64,000 nt of DNA from Capniomyces stellatus. Lineage: Eukaryota; Kickxellomycota; Harpellomycetes; Harpellales; Legeriomycetaceae. The translations under genes were made by a program, and so were the position numbers. The DNA lies in NCBI GenBank assembly GCA_001661515.1, contig LUVW01000033.1, positions 62,001 to 126,000 of the forward strand. Direction: 5' to 3'. Of this stretch, positions 10,691-22,500 are shown piece after piece (the stretch's first letter is position 1; each line of letters begins with the position of its first letter). A model generated the notes under the pieces. The model had not been told where the DNA came from. It searched no databases and was given only the letters and a program-made list of their open reading frames with translations.

Positions 10691-11950
10691 CTACTTGAAA
10701 ACCTTTCCATCAGCACATGGCTTAGGAAGAGTTGGGCCTTCCCAAGCAAAGACATCACCAACACGTTCGCGGACAGCAGGATCAGTTGAGTCAACCTTGG
10801 TGAATTGGTAGCTGTCATAATCGGCAGCATCGTACAATTCGTAGATGACTTCTTGTCCGCGGCAGATAAAGTATCCGTGAATGGCGTTATCGTTGTCGGT
10901 TCCGAGAGTCAAAATTGAACCGAAAGCGTATTTACGGGCACGTTCAATACGATTGTAGAAACCACCGACCAAGTTGTTGGACATGAACACCTTAGTGAGC
11001 TCGTCGTTGTACTTGTAGTCGACTTGCCAGAGCGACCAGCCCTCAGCATCAAAGTGCTTCCAGAAATAGTCCATGGCATCTGGCTTGGTTTCATTGTTAG
11101 AGTAGAATCTCTTCCAGTCGTCAAGAACGAAAGGTGATGGTGGCAAAAGATCAAGAGGGTTCTTTGCCTTTGGTGCAGGTGGGGCAGCTGGCTCCTCCTC
11201 CTCCTCAGCAACCTCCTTCTTGGCTGGCTTCTCGGCCTTTGGCTTGTCCTCCTTCTTCTTCTCGGCCTTTGGTGCGGCTTCCTTCTTTGAGACTGGTGGC
11301 TTCATTGTCTCGACACAGAACTCAAAGCTTCCAAAGTAAGAGACAAACTCTTTCTTTTGGATCATGGTCTTGAAGTATCTTGTAACGTTTCTGATTGACT
11401 TGCGGTATTCAGCATCAGCGTAAAGCTTCATGATGATTGAAAGATCACACACCATGTTGATGTCTGCAATTGTCAAACGGTCTCCTACAAGGTAGGTCTT
11501 GTCCATCAAGATTGTGTCCAATGCAAGAAGGAATCTCTTAAGACTGGCCTCGGCTCCCTGGACTGCTGGCTTGAGGTATGGAACATATCCGAGACAGGCA
11601 TAGAAGATTGGGAAGAATGCTGGCATAATTTCCGCTTCAGCAAAGAACATGTACTGCAAAATTGCACCAGTCTCTTCGTTGGTACGTCCGAGAATTGGCG
11701 AGTTCTCTACCTTGTTGGCAAGGTAGTAAGCCATAGCTGATGAGTCTGTCAACTTGAAGTTTCCTGACTTAAAAGCTGGTGTCTTACCAAGTGGGAACTC
11801 GGCGAGGAACTCTGGTGACTTTGCTGTCTCTGCGATGGTGAAGTCTGGTGTGGTTTCGATCTCAAGTCCTGAAATCTTGGCCACAATCATACTCTTAGCC
11901 AAACGCGGGTTGCTCTTGGCTGGTGCGTAAATCTTACCTACTGGTGCCAT
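10691..11950 (-). CDS. EEF1G: Translation elongation factor eEF1B gamma subunit
   Basis: Single-exon, 419 residues, the normal length of the family. Residues 1-80 are a glutathione-S-transferase-like N-terminal domain, about 88-200 the GST helical domain, about 215-265 a Lys/Glu/Ala/Pro linker, and about 270-419 the conserved eEF1-gamma C-terminal domain, which contains the D-D-W-K-R-x-Y-S-N and A-x-D-Y-F-W-K-H motifs and ends P-x-C-A-D-G-K-V-F-K. The protein scaffolds the eEF1B complex that recharges eEF1A with GTP in the cytosol. Codons are strongly biased to C-ending forms (GCC, GTC, AAG, CTC), as expected for a highly expressed gene and unlike most neighbours. The 5' flank is A/T homopolymer-rich. 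Identification is secure; fungi may have two paralogues and I cannot say which this is. Confidence 0.97.
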   Translation of the reverse strand: MAPVGKIYAPAKSNPRLAKSMIVAKISGLEIETTPDFTIAETAKSPEFLAEFPLGKTPAFKSGNFKLTDSSAMAYYLANKVENSPILGRTNEETGAILQYMFFAEAEIMPAFFPIFYACLGYVPYLKPAVQGAEASLKRFLLALDTILMDKTYLVGDRLTIADINMVCDLSIIMKLYADAEYRKSIRNVTRYFKTMIQKKEFVSYFGSFEFCVETMKPPVSKKEAAPKAEKKKEDKPKAEKPAKKEVAEEEEEPAAPPAPKAKNPLDLLPPSPFVLDDWKRFYSNNETKPDAMDYFWKHFDAEGWSLWQVDYKYNDELTKVFMSNNLVGGFYNRIERARKYAFGSILTLGTDNDNAIHGYFICRGQEVIYELYDAADYDSYQFTKVDSTDPAVRERVGDVFAWEGPTLPKPCADGKVFK

Positions 11951-14900
11951 TCTTGATAGTTTTTTTTTTAAAAAAAATAAAAAAAAGTGTTTTTTTTTTT
12001 GCTAGATGAACTAGTGTTTTTAGATTATATTTTAGGTAAGGAACTTTATTTTTTCCTCGAAACTCTTGCTTTATATACTTTTTTTTTTAACAAAAAAGTC
12101 TAACTACAAAATCAAAACAAAAAGGTGCGGGTTCAGTTTGTTGCTTTTTTTTAACATTTATTCGCTTTAATTTTTAGTTTAACAATTTTTACTTATTTTT
12201 GTTCTTGTTTTTGCTCTTATTTTTGAAGAATCTTTATTTTAAAAAAAAGTTTTTCAATGTAACCAAGTACGAGATGGACCCATCTCTTTTTTTTTTTTTC
12301 CATCTCGTTTTCTCCACTTTTTTCTACCTCATTGGCTGCTTCCTTTTGTAGCAATTTCAAACTTGTACGCTTTTTATTGGCTTTGGGCTTACTTGTTTTG
12401 TAATAGACGCATATTTTTCTTCAGTTTAATTTTCTTTTGTTTACTATTTATTAATTTGCTTACATAAAACTAAACCGTCTTAATTCATTAAAATAAAACA
12501 AAAACGGCTGATTTATACCAGCGCTTTCTGCGATTTCAGTTGAAATTATGTTAATTTACGCACTATTTCCGAATAGTTGCTGTATTTTTATTTCTGATTA
12601 TGGTTATATTACTTCCGCTAAATTAGGGGGGGTGTAACCAGGTGATACGTTTTTATACCTGGGCTTTTCTTTTGAGATACAATCAAGGGTTAACACCCAA
12701 ATATATGCATCAGTTTTCTCCTAAAATATCCCCAGCTTTGAAGTTATAACATCGTATAAATGAATTTCATAAATTAACTTGTTCCCTCAAAACTGAAAAT
12801 CAACCTTTTCTCCCTATAAAAAAAAGATCCTGACAGCGCTAAAACTGGGAAATGTTGGACAGGATATACACAGCTTTTTTCACAACTTTTTACATTGGCT
12901 TTAGAACTGTTCAAAAAAAAACCTGTATCTTTCCAAAAAAATAAGGCTGCTTTAATCAATCAGGAGTTTCGACAGGGATGAAAAATATAACCCTGTATTT
13001 AAATAAAAATATACTGTATTTGCCTCAGCATTTAAACACTTTGCTGCTATACAACCAGTTAGTCAAATCAACGACATAATACAAATCAAATAGCTTTAGA
13101 CTCAATCTTCCAAAAGGCAAATAACCAAACACCTGATATCCACAAAGATTAAACATCCATCACAATTAGCATTACACATCTTTTACTATAGCGTCGCACA
13201 ATATATATTAACCATCTAATTTACCAATAGCCAAATCAATTAAAGGCAATTAAGGATAAATTAAAGGTTAATAAAGGTTAATAAAGGTTAATAAAGATAA
13301 TATATTGAAAGTGCTTACCAATAAATACGGCTGCTATTAGACCTCCGTTGACCGAAATGCTATATGGCTTTGGGTAGAGTATAGGCTGTAGCGATTTAGA
13401 CGAGAGAAGTTTCCTTCGCTTTGAATGGCGGTGTAGAGTTGTGCTAGTTATAGTAGACGAATTAGACTCTAAATTCCAAGAGTAGGCCTACAATAACAAT
13501 AAAGCAGACCCAAAGAGTAAATACAAATAGGATGGTGTTTAAAAAAAAAGCATAGTATAGTGCAAACAGCTTATATTCATAAAATCTCAGTGATCGGAGC
13601 CTGATTGTTGTTAACGTGGGCTTGATTATTTAGCTTTAAAACAACAAGACTTGGTGAGCAATCTTATTATTTCGCACAATGCAATTTAAATTCATAGTCG
13701 TTTAATTGAAAGTGTATTTTATAAGTTTTGATGTATCTATCCGCTAATTTCGCCATTTGTTATTTATTACTCGCACCCATTGTACTAGCTGATTGTGCTA
13801 TTTCTTGGATTGGTAAATTAGGATTGTGCAAAACCCAAAGCTAATACATTTAAGAACAAGACCAAAGGTTAAGGCCATTTTCTTGCTAATTAGCACCCAG
13901 AAGGCGCTCTAGCTTCAATTGAAACGGCCATTAGGATTTGCACAAAATATGTCTACATACTTGGACCAGCCTTTGTTGTGTTTTGTCAACAAGGAAATTC
14001 AATTATTGTTTGAAAATAAAAGAAACCCAATTGTAGTAACCTGGGTTGAAATTGGTATCCAACATCCAACGCCTATCTATATACCACAGTATCAATTCTG
14101 GGGAGGTATTGTATGTGTTATTGGAGACTGGGCAGTATAGATTGTTCCCAGGTTGGTCGTTTATTGTAGTATCAATAAAAGCCTGACTAGTCGAGAAAAA
14201 CTATTCTGCACCTACTTCTCATTGTCTAAATGAATGATCCAACTCGTGTTGAGTTGTCCATACTCAAAAGACAATAAGGATGTGTGTCGAATTTTGGGCA
14301 AAACATAGCTTTAAGGGAACAATTAACAAAACACAAACCAAGTAGCACTTATTAATTGATCCTTTAACTATGCTACGTATTAACAATAAGCATAATAGGC
14401 GACTGATCAATCCAAACCAAATAACATGTATTGATTGATGTTGATGTTGATATTAATTGATGTTGATATTGTTTTATTCTGATATTAATCTATTGCTTTT
14501 GGTGTCGATACTGGAATTAATTATTAACAAACTGACATTGTTGATACTAAACTTTACTTACTGCATTTTGTACAAAAAAAGTAGGGCAAAACAATAAATG
14601 AACCGAAATACTATGGTGCGGCACAAAAGTTACGAGAAGGGCAAATTTTGATTGGAGAGAAATAGCATTATAATAAAAAGCCTTAATTATGGAAAGGTTT
14701 AAAAATAAAATCTATATCTCAGTAAATAGAATAAAACCTACTATGCATAAATGGGAAAATGTGACATTATGAAAAATACATGATTGTTGTCAAGCAAAAG
14801 CGGTATTGAATTTGCATTATAATAAAAAGTGCTACCAATTTAAAAAAATACTATCAAGCTAAATAACACTTTCGAGTTAGAGGCACTTACCAAAGGTAAT

Positions 14901-16735
14901 CTTAAAAAGCTGGCTTGGATAAAAGATTCCAAGCTTACTTACGATTATTACATGTAAATGCGGTATTTATAAAGTGAACGCAACGTATACATTGGTAAGC
15001 TAGACACATTTCATGTTTTGTTATTAAGCTTGAATCATTTTGACTAAAATCATATGCTTGAAGTGGGTAAATCGAATAGTATCAAGAAAAAAAGCAATGA
15101 CAACGAGTATAATGGAGTTGGTTTGTAGAGCGGAGAAGGCGTTTTAAAGCAGTTTTTAAAGTTGGGTATGTCAGATTGATCAAGCAGCCCAGAACAATGG
15201 GTGATTAGATGGTTTGATTGTAAAAAAATAAAATAAAAAGGCCACAACATGAAAATAGGACTATTGATAGTCTATCATTATTGCCACAAGAACAACAAAT
15301 AAATCAACATGATTTTTTTTTTGTTAATTATTAGAATCAATTATTAACAATTTTGCTTAGTGTGTTTTTATTAACGGTAATGGTAAATAAAAAAAACAAA
15401 TAAAAGTAAAGCCAATGGCTGAATAAGAGGAGAGATTAATAGAAAGAGAATAGTTAAAGCAAAAAGCAGGCAAAAAGCGTGTATGATTGGCCAGCTCCAA
15501 TTAAGGAGAAACGTAATAGGGAAAAAGTAAAAATAATAAGGCAAAATAGCAAACTTGGAGGTTTTGGTTAGATCGATAGCTTGTAAGGAGAAATCAGCAA
15601 AGAAAAACAATAGAAACAGTAGAAAAAAACAGTAGAAAAAAGCCTAACTAAAGCTTTGGTATTTCTAGAGAAGGATGGCCAAAGTCGTAAAGAGTGTGGA
15701 GTTCTTAGTTGGTAGGAGGCAAGTTAAATGAAAGAGTCAACTAAATATATCAAGTTAGGTAATTGTAAAGGTAAAATATGCAAAGCGTTTAAAAATAAAA
15801 AGCGCAGGTATATTTTTAGAAAAATAGTATTTATGGTATTGAATTCACTTTTATTGCGATTACCATTTTACCAATTCATTCATAATAGTGCATTTTTTTA
15901 CTATAATATTACCTGGTTTAATTTTTGGCCGAGAAAAGAAGAAAATAAGGAAAAGGATAAACAGTAATCATATCATTATATACATCAAAAGGGTTGAAAT
16001 AGGAGCAAGTAAAGACAAAAAGAAAACAAAAAAGCACCATACTATTTAAGCTTTAAGGTTTCCCCAAAGTTTGAAATAGGAAAGATACAAAATATCAAGC
16101 TACATAAAGAGCTGTTTGTAACAGTGTTTTGCTTTTTGCTTTTTGTTTTAATTTATAACTTTGTAGTATATTCAACAAGTTGCAAAAGCTTGTCTATTTA
16201 TACAACAGCAGGTTATCGTTGAAGTTCTAGTGACTTTTTTCTAAAAATCCACATCCGAGTAGGAAAAAAAAGGGGGTACAAGATCTTTAGTAAGAGCAAA
16301 AGGATTCCCAGCTGGAAGAAGGGACCAACAAGTAACAAGACAAAAGTACAAGAATCCACAAGAAGGCACGAGCTAGAAAAAGAAAGAGAGAATAGGCGGG
16401 GATAAGTAGACAAGTATACAAGTCACGCAGCTAGTGAAAGACAAAGTGGGATAAAGTAAAAGAAGAAAAAAAGCCAACAACAGAGGAGCTTGTTTTTGAA
16501 ACACAAATAGCGTCAGTTTGTGTACAAGTATATTGATATTTTTGCTTGTTGGGATTTGAATTAGCATATTATCGAATAGCGAATAGAGGGTATTGATAAT
16601 TGCAGTAGAGTGATAGTGATAAGGGACATTGTAGAAAACTAGTTTATCCAACAAGGAATTGAAGAGATATAAAGAGGGAATAGAGAAAAACGGGGACAGT
16701 GGTAAGGGTAAAGATATTAAAAGAGAAGAAGGGAC
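11951..16735. other. AT-rich divergent intergenic region
   Basis: About 4.8 kb between the divergent eEF1B-gamma and kexin genes. It must contain both promoters. No open frame longer than 80 codons before 16.2 kb looks protein-like; those near 15.0-15.6 and 16.2-17.0 kb are hydrophobic minus-strand readings of purine-rich DNA. Short direct repeats occur at 13261-13297 and a TTGATGTTGATATTAA-like array near 14435-14475. Nothing else is supportable. Confidence 0.5.
13261..13297. repeat. Short tandem repeat, 10-bp unit TTAATAAAGG
   Basis: Between three and four near-perfect copies of a 10-bp unit, preceded at 13240-13258 by a degenerate variant. Noncoding and isolated. Confidence 0.8.
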
Positions 16736-19366
16736 ATGCATATACAAGAGGGGACAAAGTGGGTGTTGACGGTGGCGGGGCTGGCGGTGCTATATGCAGG
16801 ACAGACACGGGGTACGTTGCAGCCGCATATAAGCGAGGATACGCAAAAGTTGATTCAGGGATGGATGGACGAGAGTCGGGTTGAGGAATCAGAGAGACAG
16901 AAGCGATATAATGAGGAGGGGTATGATTATTTGCAGGCAAAGTTTGGAAAGAGATCTGAGGAAAACGCAAAGGTGTTTGCGATGCAGGCGGGACTAGAGT
17001 TTGTTGGGCAGCTGGGGGAGTTATCGGACAGGTATGTGTTTAGGAGGTACAAGGGGGCAATGAAGCGATCGTATTATAAGCGGGGAGAAAATGGGACGAG
17101 TATACTGATGGATAGGAAGGGGTACTCGATAGAGAGTCTGAGGAATATGGGGGAGAGCTACGGGGCACTGGAGGTGATGGGGGTTAAGAAGAAGAGGCTG
17201 CTGAAGAGGCAGATGGTGTATGAGGAGATGGGAGGAAGGGGGAGGAAGATTAAGAGGGACTGGAGAGACACGATAAAGATAAATGACCCGTTGTTTGGCA
17301 AGCAGTGGCACCTGCTGAACACAGAGACAGCGGGAAACGACATAAACGTAACGGGGGTGTGGGAGATGGGGGTTACGGGGAGGGGGGTGACGGTAGCGCT
17401 GATAGACGATGGACTGGACTACACGAGCGAGGATTTGACGGGGAATTTTGACTTTGAGGGGTCGTACGATTTCAACGGAAACACAAAGCTGCCGACGCCA
17501 AGGCTGGGGGATGATTACCACGGAACGAGATGTGCGGGGCAGATAGCGGCAATAAGAAACGAGGTGTGTGGGGTGGGGGTGGCGTATGACTCAAAAGTGA
17601 GTGGGATCCGGATGTTGTCGGCACAGGTGACGGAGGTGGTTGAGATCCAGGCGCTGAACTACAAGTACCAGCACAACGACATCTACTCGTGCTCGTGGGG
17701 GCCAAACGACGATGGGGCAACGCTGCAGGGGCCAAACCAGCCAATGATTGATGCGTTTGTGAAGGGGGTGGAGAGTGGGCGGGGAGGTCGCGGGAATTTG
17801 TTTGTGTTTGCAACGGGAAATGGGGGGAGGTCTGGGGACAACTGTAACTTTGACGGGTACACAAACTCGATATACACAATATCGATTGGAGCGATTGACA
17901 GCAAGGACAGACATCCGGACTACAGCGAGGAGTGCAGTGCACAGCTGGCCGTGACGTACAGCAGCAACTCGGGCAAGGGAATAACCACAACGACCGTGGG
18001 GCTACGCGAATGTACATCGGCGCACGGGGGAACGTCGGCGGCTGCACCACTGGCAGCGGGGATATTTGCGCTGGTACTGTCTGTGCGGCCGGACCTGTCG
18101 TGGCGAGACGTGCAGCACCTGATAGTGGAGACGTCTGTCCCCATTGACCTGAACGACAAGGACTGGGAGGACGTTGCTGGGGGGCGCAAGTTCAACCACA
18201 AGTACGGCTACGGCAAACTCGACGCATACCGAATTGTTGAACGCGCAAAGTACTTCAAGAACCTCGGGCCCCAGCAGAAGATCCAGTGGGACAAAGTTGT
18301 TGTCAACGCCGAGATTCCCGAGAAAAGCAGTGCTGACGGCAAGACTGGCCTCACAACCTCTGTTGTTGTCACCAAGGAAATGGCCAAGATGTCCGAGATC
18401 AAGTCTCTTGAACACGTGACCGTCAAAATTAACATGGAACATTCATACCGAGGTAACGTCCAGATCATCCTTGAGTCGCCCAGCGGTGTCAAGTCCGAGC
18501 TCGCTGCTCCAAGAAAAATGGACTACGACACAACGGGGCTCAATGACTGGTCCTTTACAAGCGTCAAGCACTGGGGCGGTCCAATCGACGGTGAGTGGAA
18601 GTTACATGTTGTCAACTCACTCAAGGATAAGCATAAGGGCAAGTTGGTTGACTGGGTCATGAGTTTCTATGGCGAAAGCACCACTCCAGGCCCTGAACCC
18701 CAACCACCCATCTTCAACAAAGGCCCAGCTGCTCCTACCGATCTAACCCAGGTGTTTAAGGGTCTTGGCAAAGATACCGAATCAACTAATAACCAAAACC
18801 AAAACGAATCCGATAAACAAATCGGAAACAAAAACGAATCCATAAAAACTGCCGAAAAGAATAAAGAAAACCAAAAGGATAAAGAAAACCAAAAGGATAA
18901 AGAAAAGGAAAAGGAAAAGGAAAGGAATGCAGCACAAAGTGCCCAGTTGACAGGACTAGACAAGTTTTCAGGGTACATTTACTTTGCCTTTGTACTCTTG
19001 GTAGCAACCATCGTCTACCTCGGTCTCAAAGTATACAGACTCACTGCTCACAGGAACAGATGGGAACAAGTCCCAGTTAGCCAAAACGATCAGCATGAAA
19101 GTCTGATGCTTGACCCAAGAGAAGTCTATGAATTCAACGAAATTCCAATGTACAAAGACGCAAACAGCAGTACAAGTGCAAGTAAAGCTGGAATTCGGCT
19201 AAGCGATATCAGCGATATCAGTGCATACGATGGCCATCTTGACGATGATGATGACAGTGGCAACGACAATGAACATAGTGGCATTGATGGTGAAACTCCT
19301 AGTTACAACAAACAGTGTCAGAAAGAAGTTAAAGGCGATGAAGAAGATGACGATTTGATTAAATAG
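16736..19366 (+). CDS. KEX2: Kexin-like proprotein convertase (S8 subtilase), membrane anchored
   Basis: Single-exon, 876 residues. Order: signal peptide (residues about 8-24), prodomain ending at the Lys-Arg pair R174 where autoprocessing is expected, subtilisin catalytic domain, P domain (about 545-650), an N/K/E/Q-rich stalk with repeated K-E-N-Q-K-D, one membrane span (about 746-768) and a 100-residue acidic cytosolic tail. The catalytic set is intact: D224 in L-I-D-D-G, H262 in Y-H-G-T-R-C, N362 in A-T-G-N-G-G and S434 in G-G-T-S-A-A-A-P. Family members cleave secretory precursors after Lys-Arg/Arg-Arg in the late Golgi. Other secreted proteins of this window are plausible clients, but that is inference. 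The first 1.4 kb is strongly G-rich on the coding strand (GGG, ACG, GTG codons) and switches to C/T-ending codons near 18.2 kb with no break in the protein. Converges on the 5-phosphatase gene 195 bp away. Confidence 0.97.
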   Translation: MHIQEGTKWVLTVAGLAVLYAGQTRGTLQPHISEDTQKLIQGWMDESRVEESERQKRYNEEGYDYLQAKFGKRSEENAKVFAMQAGLEFVGQLGELSDRYVFRRYKGAMKRSYYKRGENGTSILMDRKGYSIESLRNMGESYGALEVMGVKKKRLLKRQMVYEEMGGRGRKIKRDWRDTIKINDPLFGKQWHLLNTETAGNDINVTGVWEMGVTGRGVTVALIDDGLDYTSEDLTGNFDFEGSYDFNGNTKLPTPRLGDDYHGTRCAGQIAAIRNEVCGVGVAYDSKVSGIRMLSAQVTEVVEIQALNYKYQHNDIYSCSWGPNDDGATLQGPNQPMIDAFVKGVESGRGGRGNLFVFATGNGGRSGDNCNFDGYTNSIYTISIGAIDSKDRHPDYSEECSAQLAVTYSSNSGKGITTTTVGLRECTSAHGGTSAAAPLAAGIFALVLSVRPDLSWRDVQHLIVETSVPIDLNDKDWEDVAGGRKFNHKYGYGKLDAYRIVERAKYFKNLGPQQKIQWDKVVVNAEIPEKSSADGKTGLTTSVVVTKEMAKMSEIKSLEHVTVKINMEHSYRGNVQIILESPSGVKSELAAPRKMDYDTTGLNDWSFTSVKHWGGPIDGEWKLHVVNSLKDKHKGKLVDWVMSFYGESTTPGPEPQPPIFNKGPAAPTDLTQVFKGLGKDTESTNNQNQNESDKQIGNKNESIKTAEKNKENQKDKENQKDKEKEKEKERNAAQSAQLTGLDKFSGYIYFAFVLLVATIVYLGLKVYRLTAHRNRWEQVPVSQNDQHESLMLDPREVYEFNEIPMYKDANSSTSASKAGIRLSDISDISAYDGHLDDDDDSGNDNEHSGIDGETPSYNKQCQKEVKGDEEDDDLIK

Positions 19367-19560
19367 ATCCAAGCATTATTATTATTATTACTATTATTAT
19401 TACTATAACTATTATATATATTTGTTATTATATATTTTTTTTACTTTGAAATTCTTTGAATGGAAATAAAAAAAAAAAAAAATCAATAAAATGTATGATT
19501 GGATAGTAATAAGAAAAGAAAAGAAAATTGGGGAAGGGAAGGGGGGAGGGTGGAGCGCTA

Positions 19561-22500
19561 CTAGTTACCGACTTTGAGTCTGGAGAGTAGCAAATTTACA
19601 GCGTCTAGAGTAACACCGCCAGTTTCAACAAGCGCGTTTCTAGCAGAGTCAGGAGTGATTGTAGTGGGGTTGAGGCGGATGAGCCAGTTAATTTTGGCGT
19701 GACTCAGGTGTTTTGCGAGTTGTGACGATTGCCAAGATTTGATGAGTGAGTTGATGGTGAGCTGTCTGGCTGGTCTATCGATAGTTTTGATTTTGATTGA
19801 GAGATTGATGGATATTGGTTTATGGTCACTGAAAAGACTGTTGTACGATGTGTAAGTGTTTGTTGTGATTTGGCCTTGAGGGTCATACGAAGTTATTGGT
19901 GTGGATAATGGGATAGAAGCGGTTCCATAATCCAAGGGAATGTAATTAGGATTGGAGTTGGGGTTAGAGTTGGGGTTAGAGTTGGGGTTTGATGATGGTG
20001 CTGAGGTTGGTATTAAAGTATGGGGTTGGTATTGGTATTGGTATTGGTATTGGGACTGGGGCTGGGGCTGGGACTGGGAAAATGTAAGGGAGGGTTTTAG
20101 TGATTTTGGGGGAATTGCGGGTTTGTTGATAGAGTTGGTGGATGAGGATTGGGTGAATGGTGATGCTGGTGATGTTGCCGAGTTGAATAGATGAGGTTTT
20201 GAGAACGATGAAGGTGGTGGTGGTTTTGGTTTTAGTTTATGATTGAGGTTGGCAGAAATGTTGGGTTTGTTGGATGACGGAGGAATAGGTGGTGGTTTTG
20301 TACCAGACAAAGTAGAGGACAGAGGCGAGCGGCGAGGCAAAAGCGACCCACCACGGAACAAAATCCGGTCGCACCAAGCAGGCACGCGTTTCTTTTCGCT
20401 GCTATCATAGAAGCACGTGCCAACATCAAACTTGTAAGTTGGTGCAAAAATGATTTTCGACTCGGAAAAGTGCTGAAACGGAAACGAGTACACCAGCTTA
20501 TCAGGAACCGAAAACCGCATTGCACTAAACGCATCAAATGTCGGGTCAATCGCACAGCTGTCAACGTTATTTGTTGGGTTCAGCAAGTAATTCAGCTGGT
20601 CGTACTTGAGCAGCGTCGATAGCTTGTTTTCCTTGACCAGTTTTATTGCGTTTGGTTGGTCGATTTTAACTAGTCGGAAGTTCAAATCCCCCGCAAACAC
20701 ACACGCACTGTAATCGCAGATCATTGCTCCATCGCCCCCATCAACAAACGAGTCCAACGTCACATTACCCAGATCCCCCACCGACTCCCCAACCCACCCA
20801 GGCAACCCACCCACTGTTTGCCCATGTGTCTGAGCCAAAGCCAGTGCCTGCGTCGATACTGGTAACTCCAGCCGCTGCATCTCGTTTGGCACCACACCAA
20901 ACCGCAGATTTCTGGTAATCACGTTACAATCATCAACTCGATCTTCAATAGAACTCGCTGCCTGTCCAGCCGACAAGTGCGAGTTGATCAAACACACGGA
21001 CGTGTCGTCAACCAGAAACCGAAATGAAACCGCTCCCTTGTTCCCATACATCCCGCCCAACCCCGTCTTGGCTGTTGATACTGCTGTGCTGTGGATCCTT
21101 GGTAAATGTGACGACTTTGCCACTACACACATGTACAGTCCAATCAGGTCCTGCGTCTGTAGAATCCCGTACGACGTGTTCCTGTACACCCTCTGCGTTG
21201 CCCTCAGCAGACTTTGTTGCCACGACTTGCCCATCTTTGACGATCGCTCCTGCATCGTGTACTTGCCCACCGAAAACGCCCTCAGCAACGCCACCGCATT
21301 CGCCTTTGTCGACTCCAGATCTATCACCTCCTGCAGCATAAACACCAGCATGTCTGGCGGATCTTCCCCCCCTCCATCTCCTCCGTCCACCCACCCAGTG
21401 TTTCCCAGAATCCAGTTCTCCAGAAACGCCCTGTCGTAATCTGTTGTTCCCGCAGTCCCAAACGCCTCGCTGCTGGTTGCTCCAACATTCCACGAAAGAA
21501 CTTTGATGTTCCATTGCGCATACGTTGAACACAACTCGCTCGTTTTTCGGTACATGTTGTAGTGCCAATCATACGTCAGCATTCCGTCCCAAAAACATAT
21601 CACATTATCCTCATGTACACTCACCACCTGCACGCACTGCCGCTCCGTTAAAATCGACCATCTGTCCACCATAATATCCACCACCGGCTCTTCGCTCTGC
21701 TTCCACTTCTTCACCGCACTGCACCGACCCTCTGAAACCATGCTTATGTCCAGCACAACTATAAATCCAGACCCCATCCCAATCCACAGCGCGTTCCTGC
21801 TGACGCTTCCCATCGTGTTGATGCTGACCTCCTCCTTCTCCTTCCTCTCCCTCTCCTTCTTTTCGCTCTCCTTCAGCCGCACCTTTTCGTTTTTCATCAA
21901 ACAGCACGACACGTCAACTGTACACACCCGGCTCTTTTCCTTCATGTCCCAACACACCAAATTACCCTTCTCGTGCCCTGTCCAAATCATCTCTGCCCCT
22001 GTCCCTACCCCTGTCCCATTACTGCTATCATTGCCACTATTGTTGCTGCTGCTGCTCCCAAACTCCCCCTCCAAAGACCCCAGTTCTATACTCGTCACCT
22101 GTCCATCCTCGCTTGACATTTCAAACGTTTTTATCACATTTGCACGTGTTACGTTCAGACTCTCTCTCCAGTTCACCCCTATCTTTGTATTGTACACCAC
22201 CAGCTTGTTTCCCACTCCAACCCACACCTCATACTTGTTTGCCACAACCATCCTCATTCTCCTGTTTCTCTTCGCCCTCTCAACCTCATCAATCACCAAC
22301 AACGTCTTTATCTTTGGCTCGTTTGGCACCCTCACCCCCACCTCGTTCTGCAATCCGCTTTCAGATACGCCCCCTCCCTCCCCAAACTCATATAGCTCCA
22401 TTATCCCGTTCACTCGCACACTCCACACCTCCCCTACTCCCCCCGCCATCAACCTCATTATCCCCCCGCCGTTCCAATGCTTCTGTCCCACCTCGTATAT

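Noticed and set aside
13261..13297. CRISPR-like or telomere-like array
   Set aside because: Units are contiguous with no spacers, short, and AT-rich; a simple tandem repeat. The same applies to 26545-26688 and 37881-37929.
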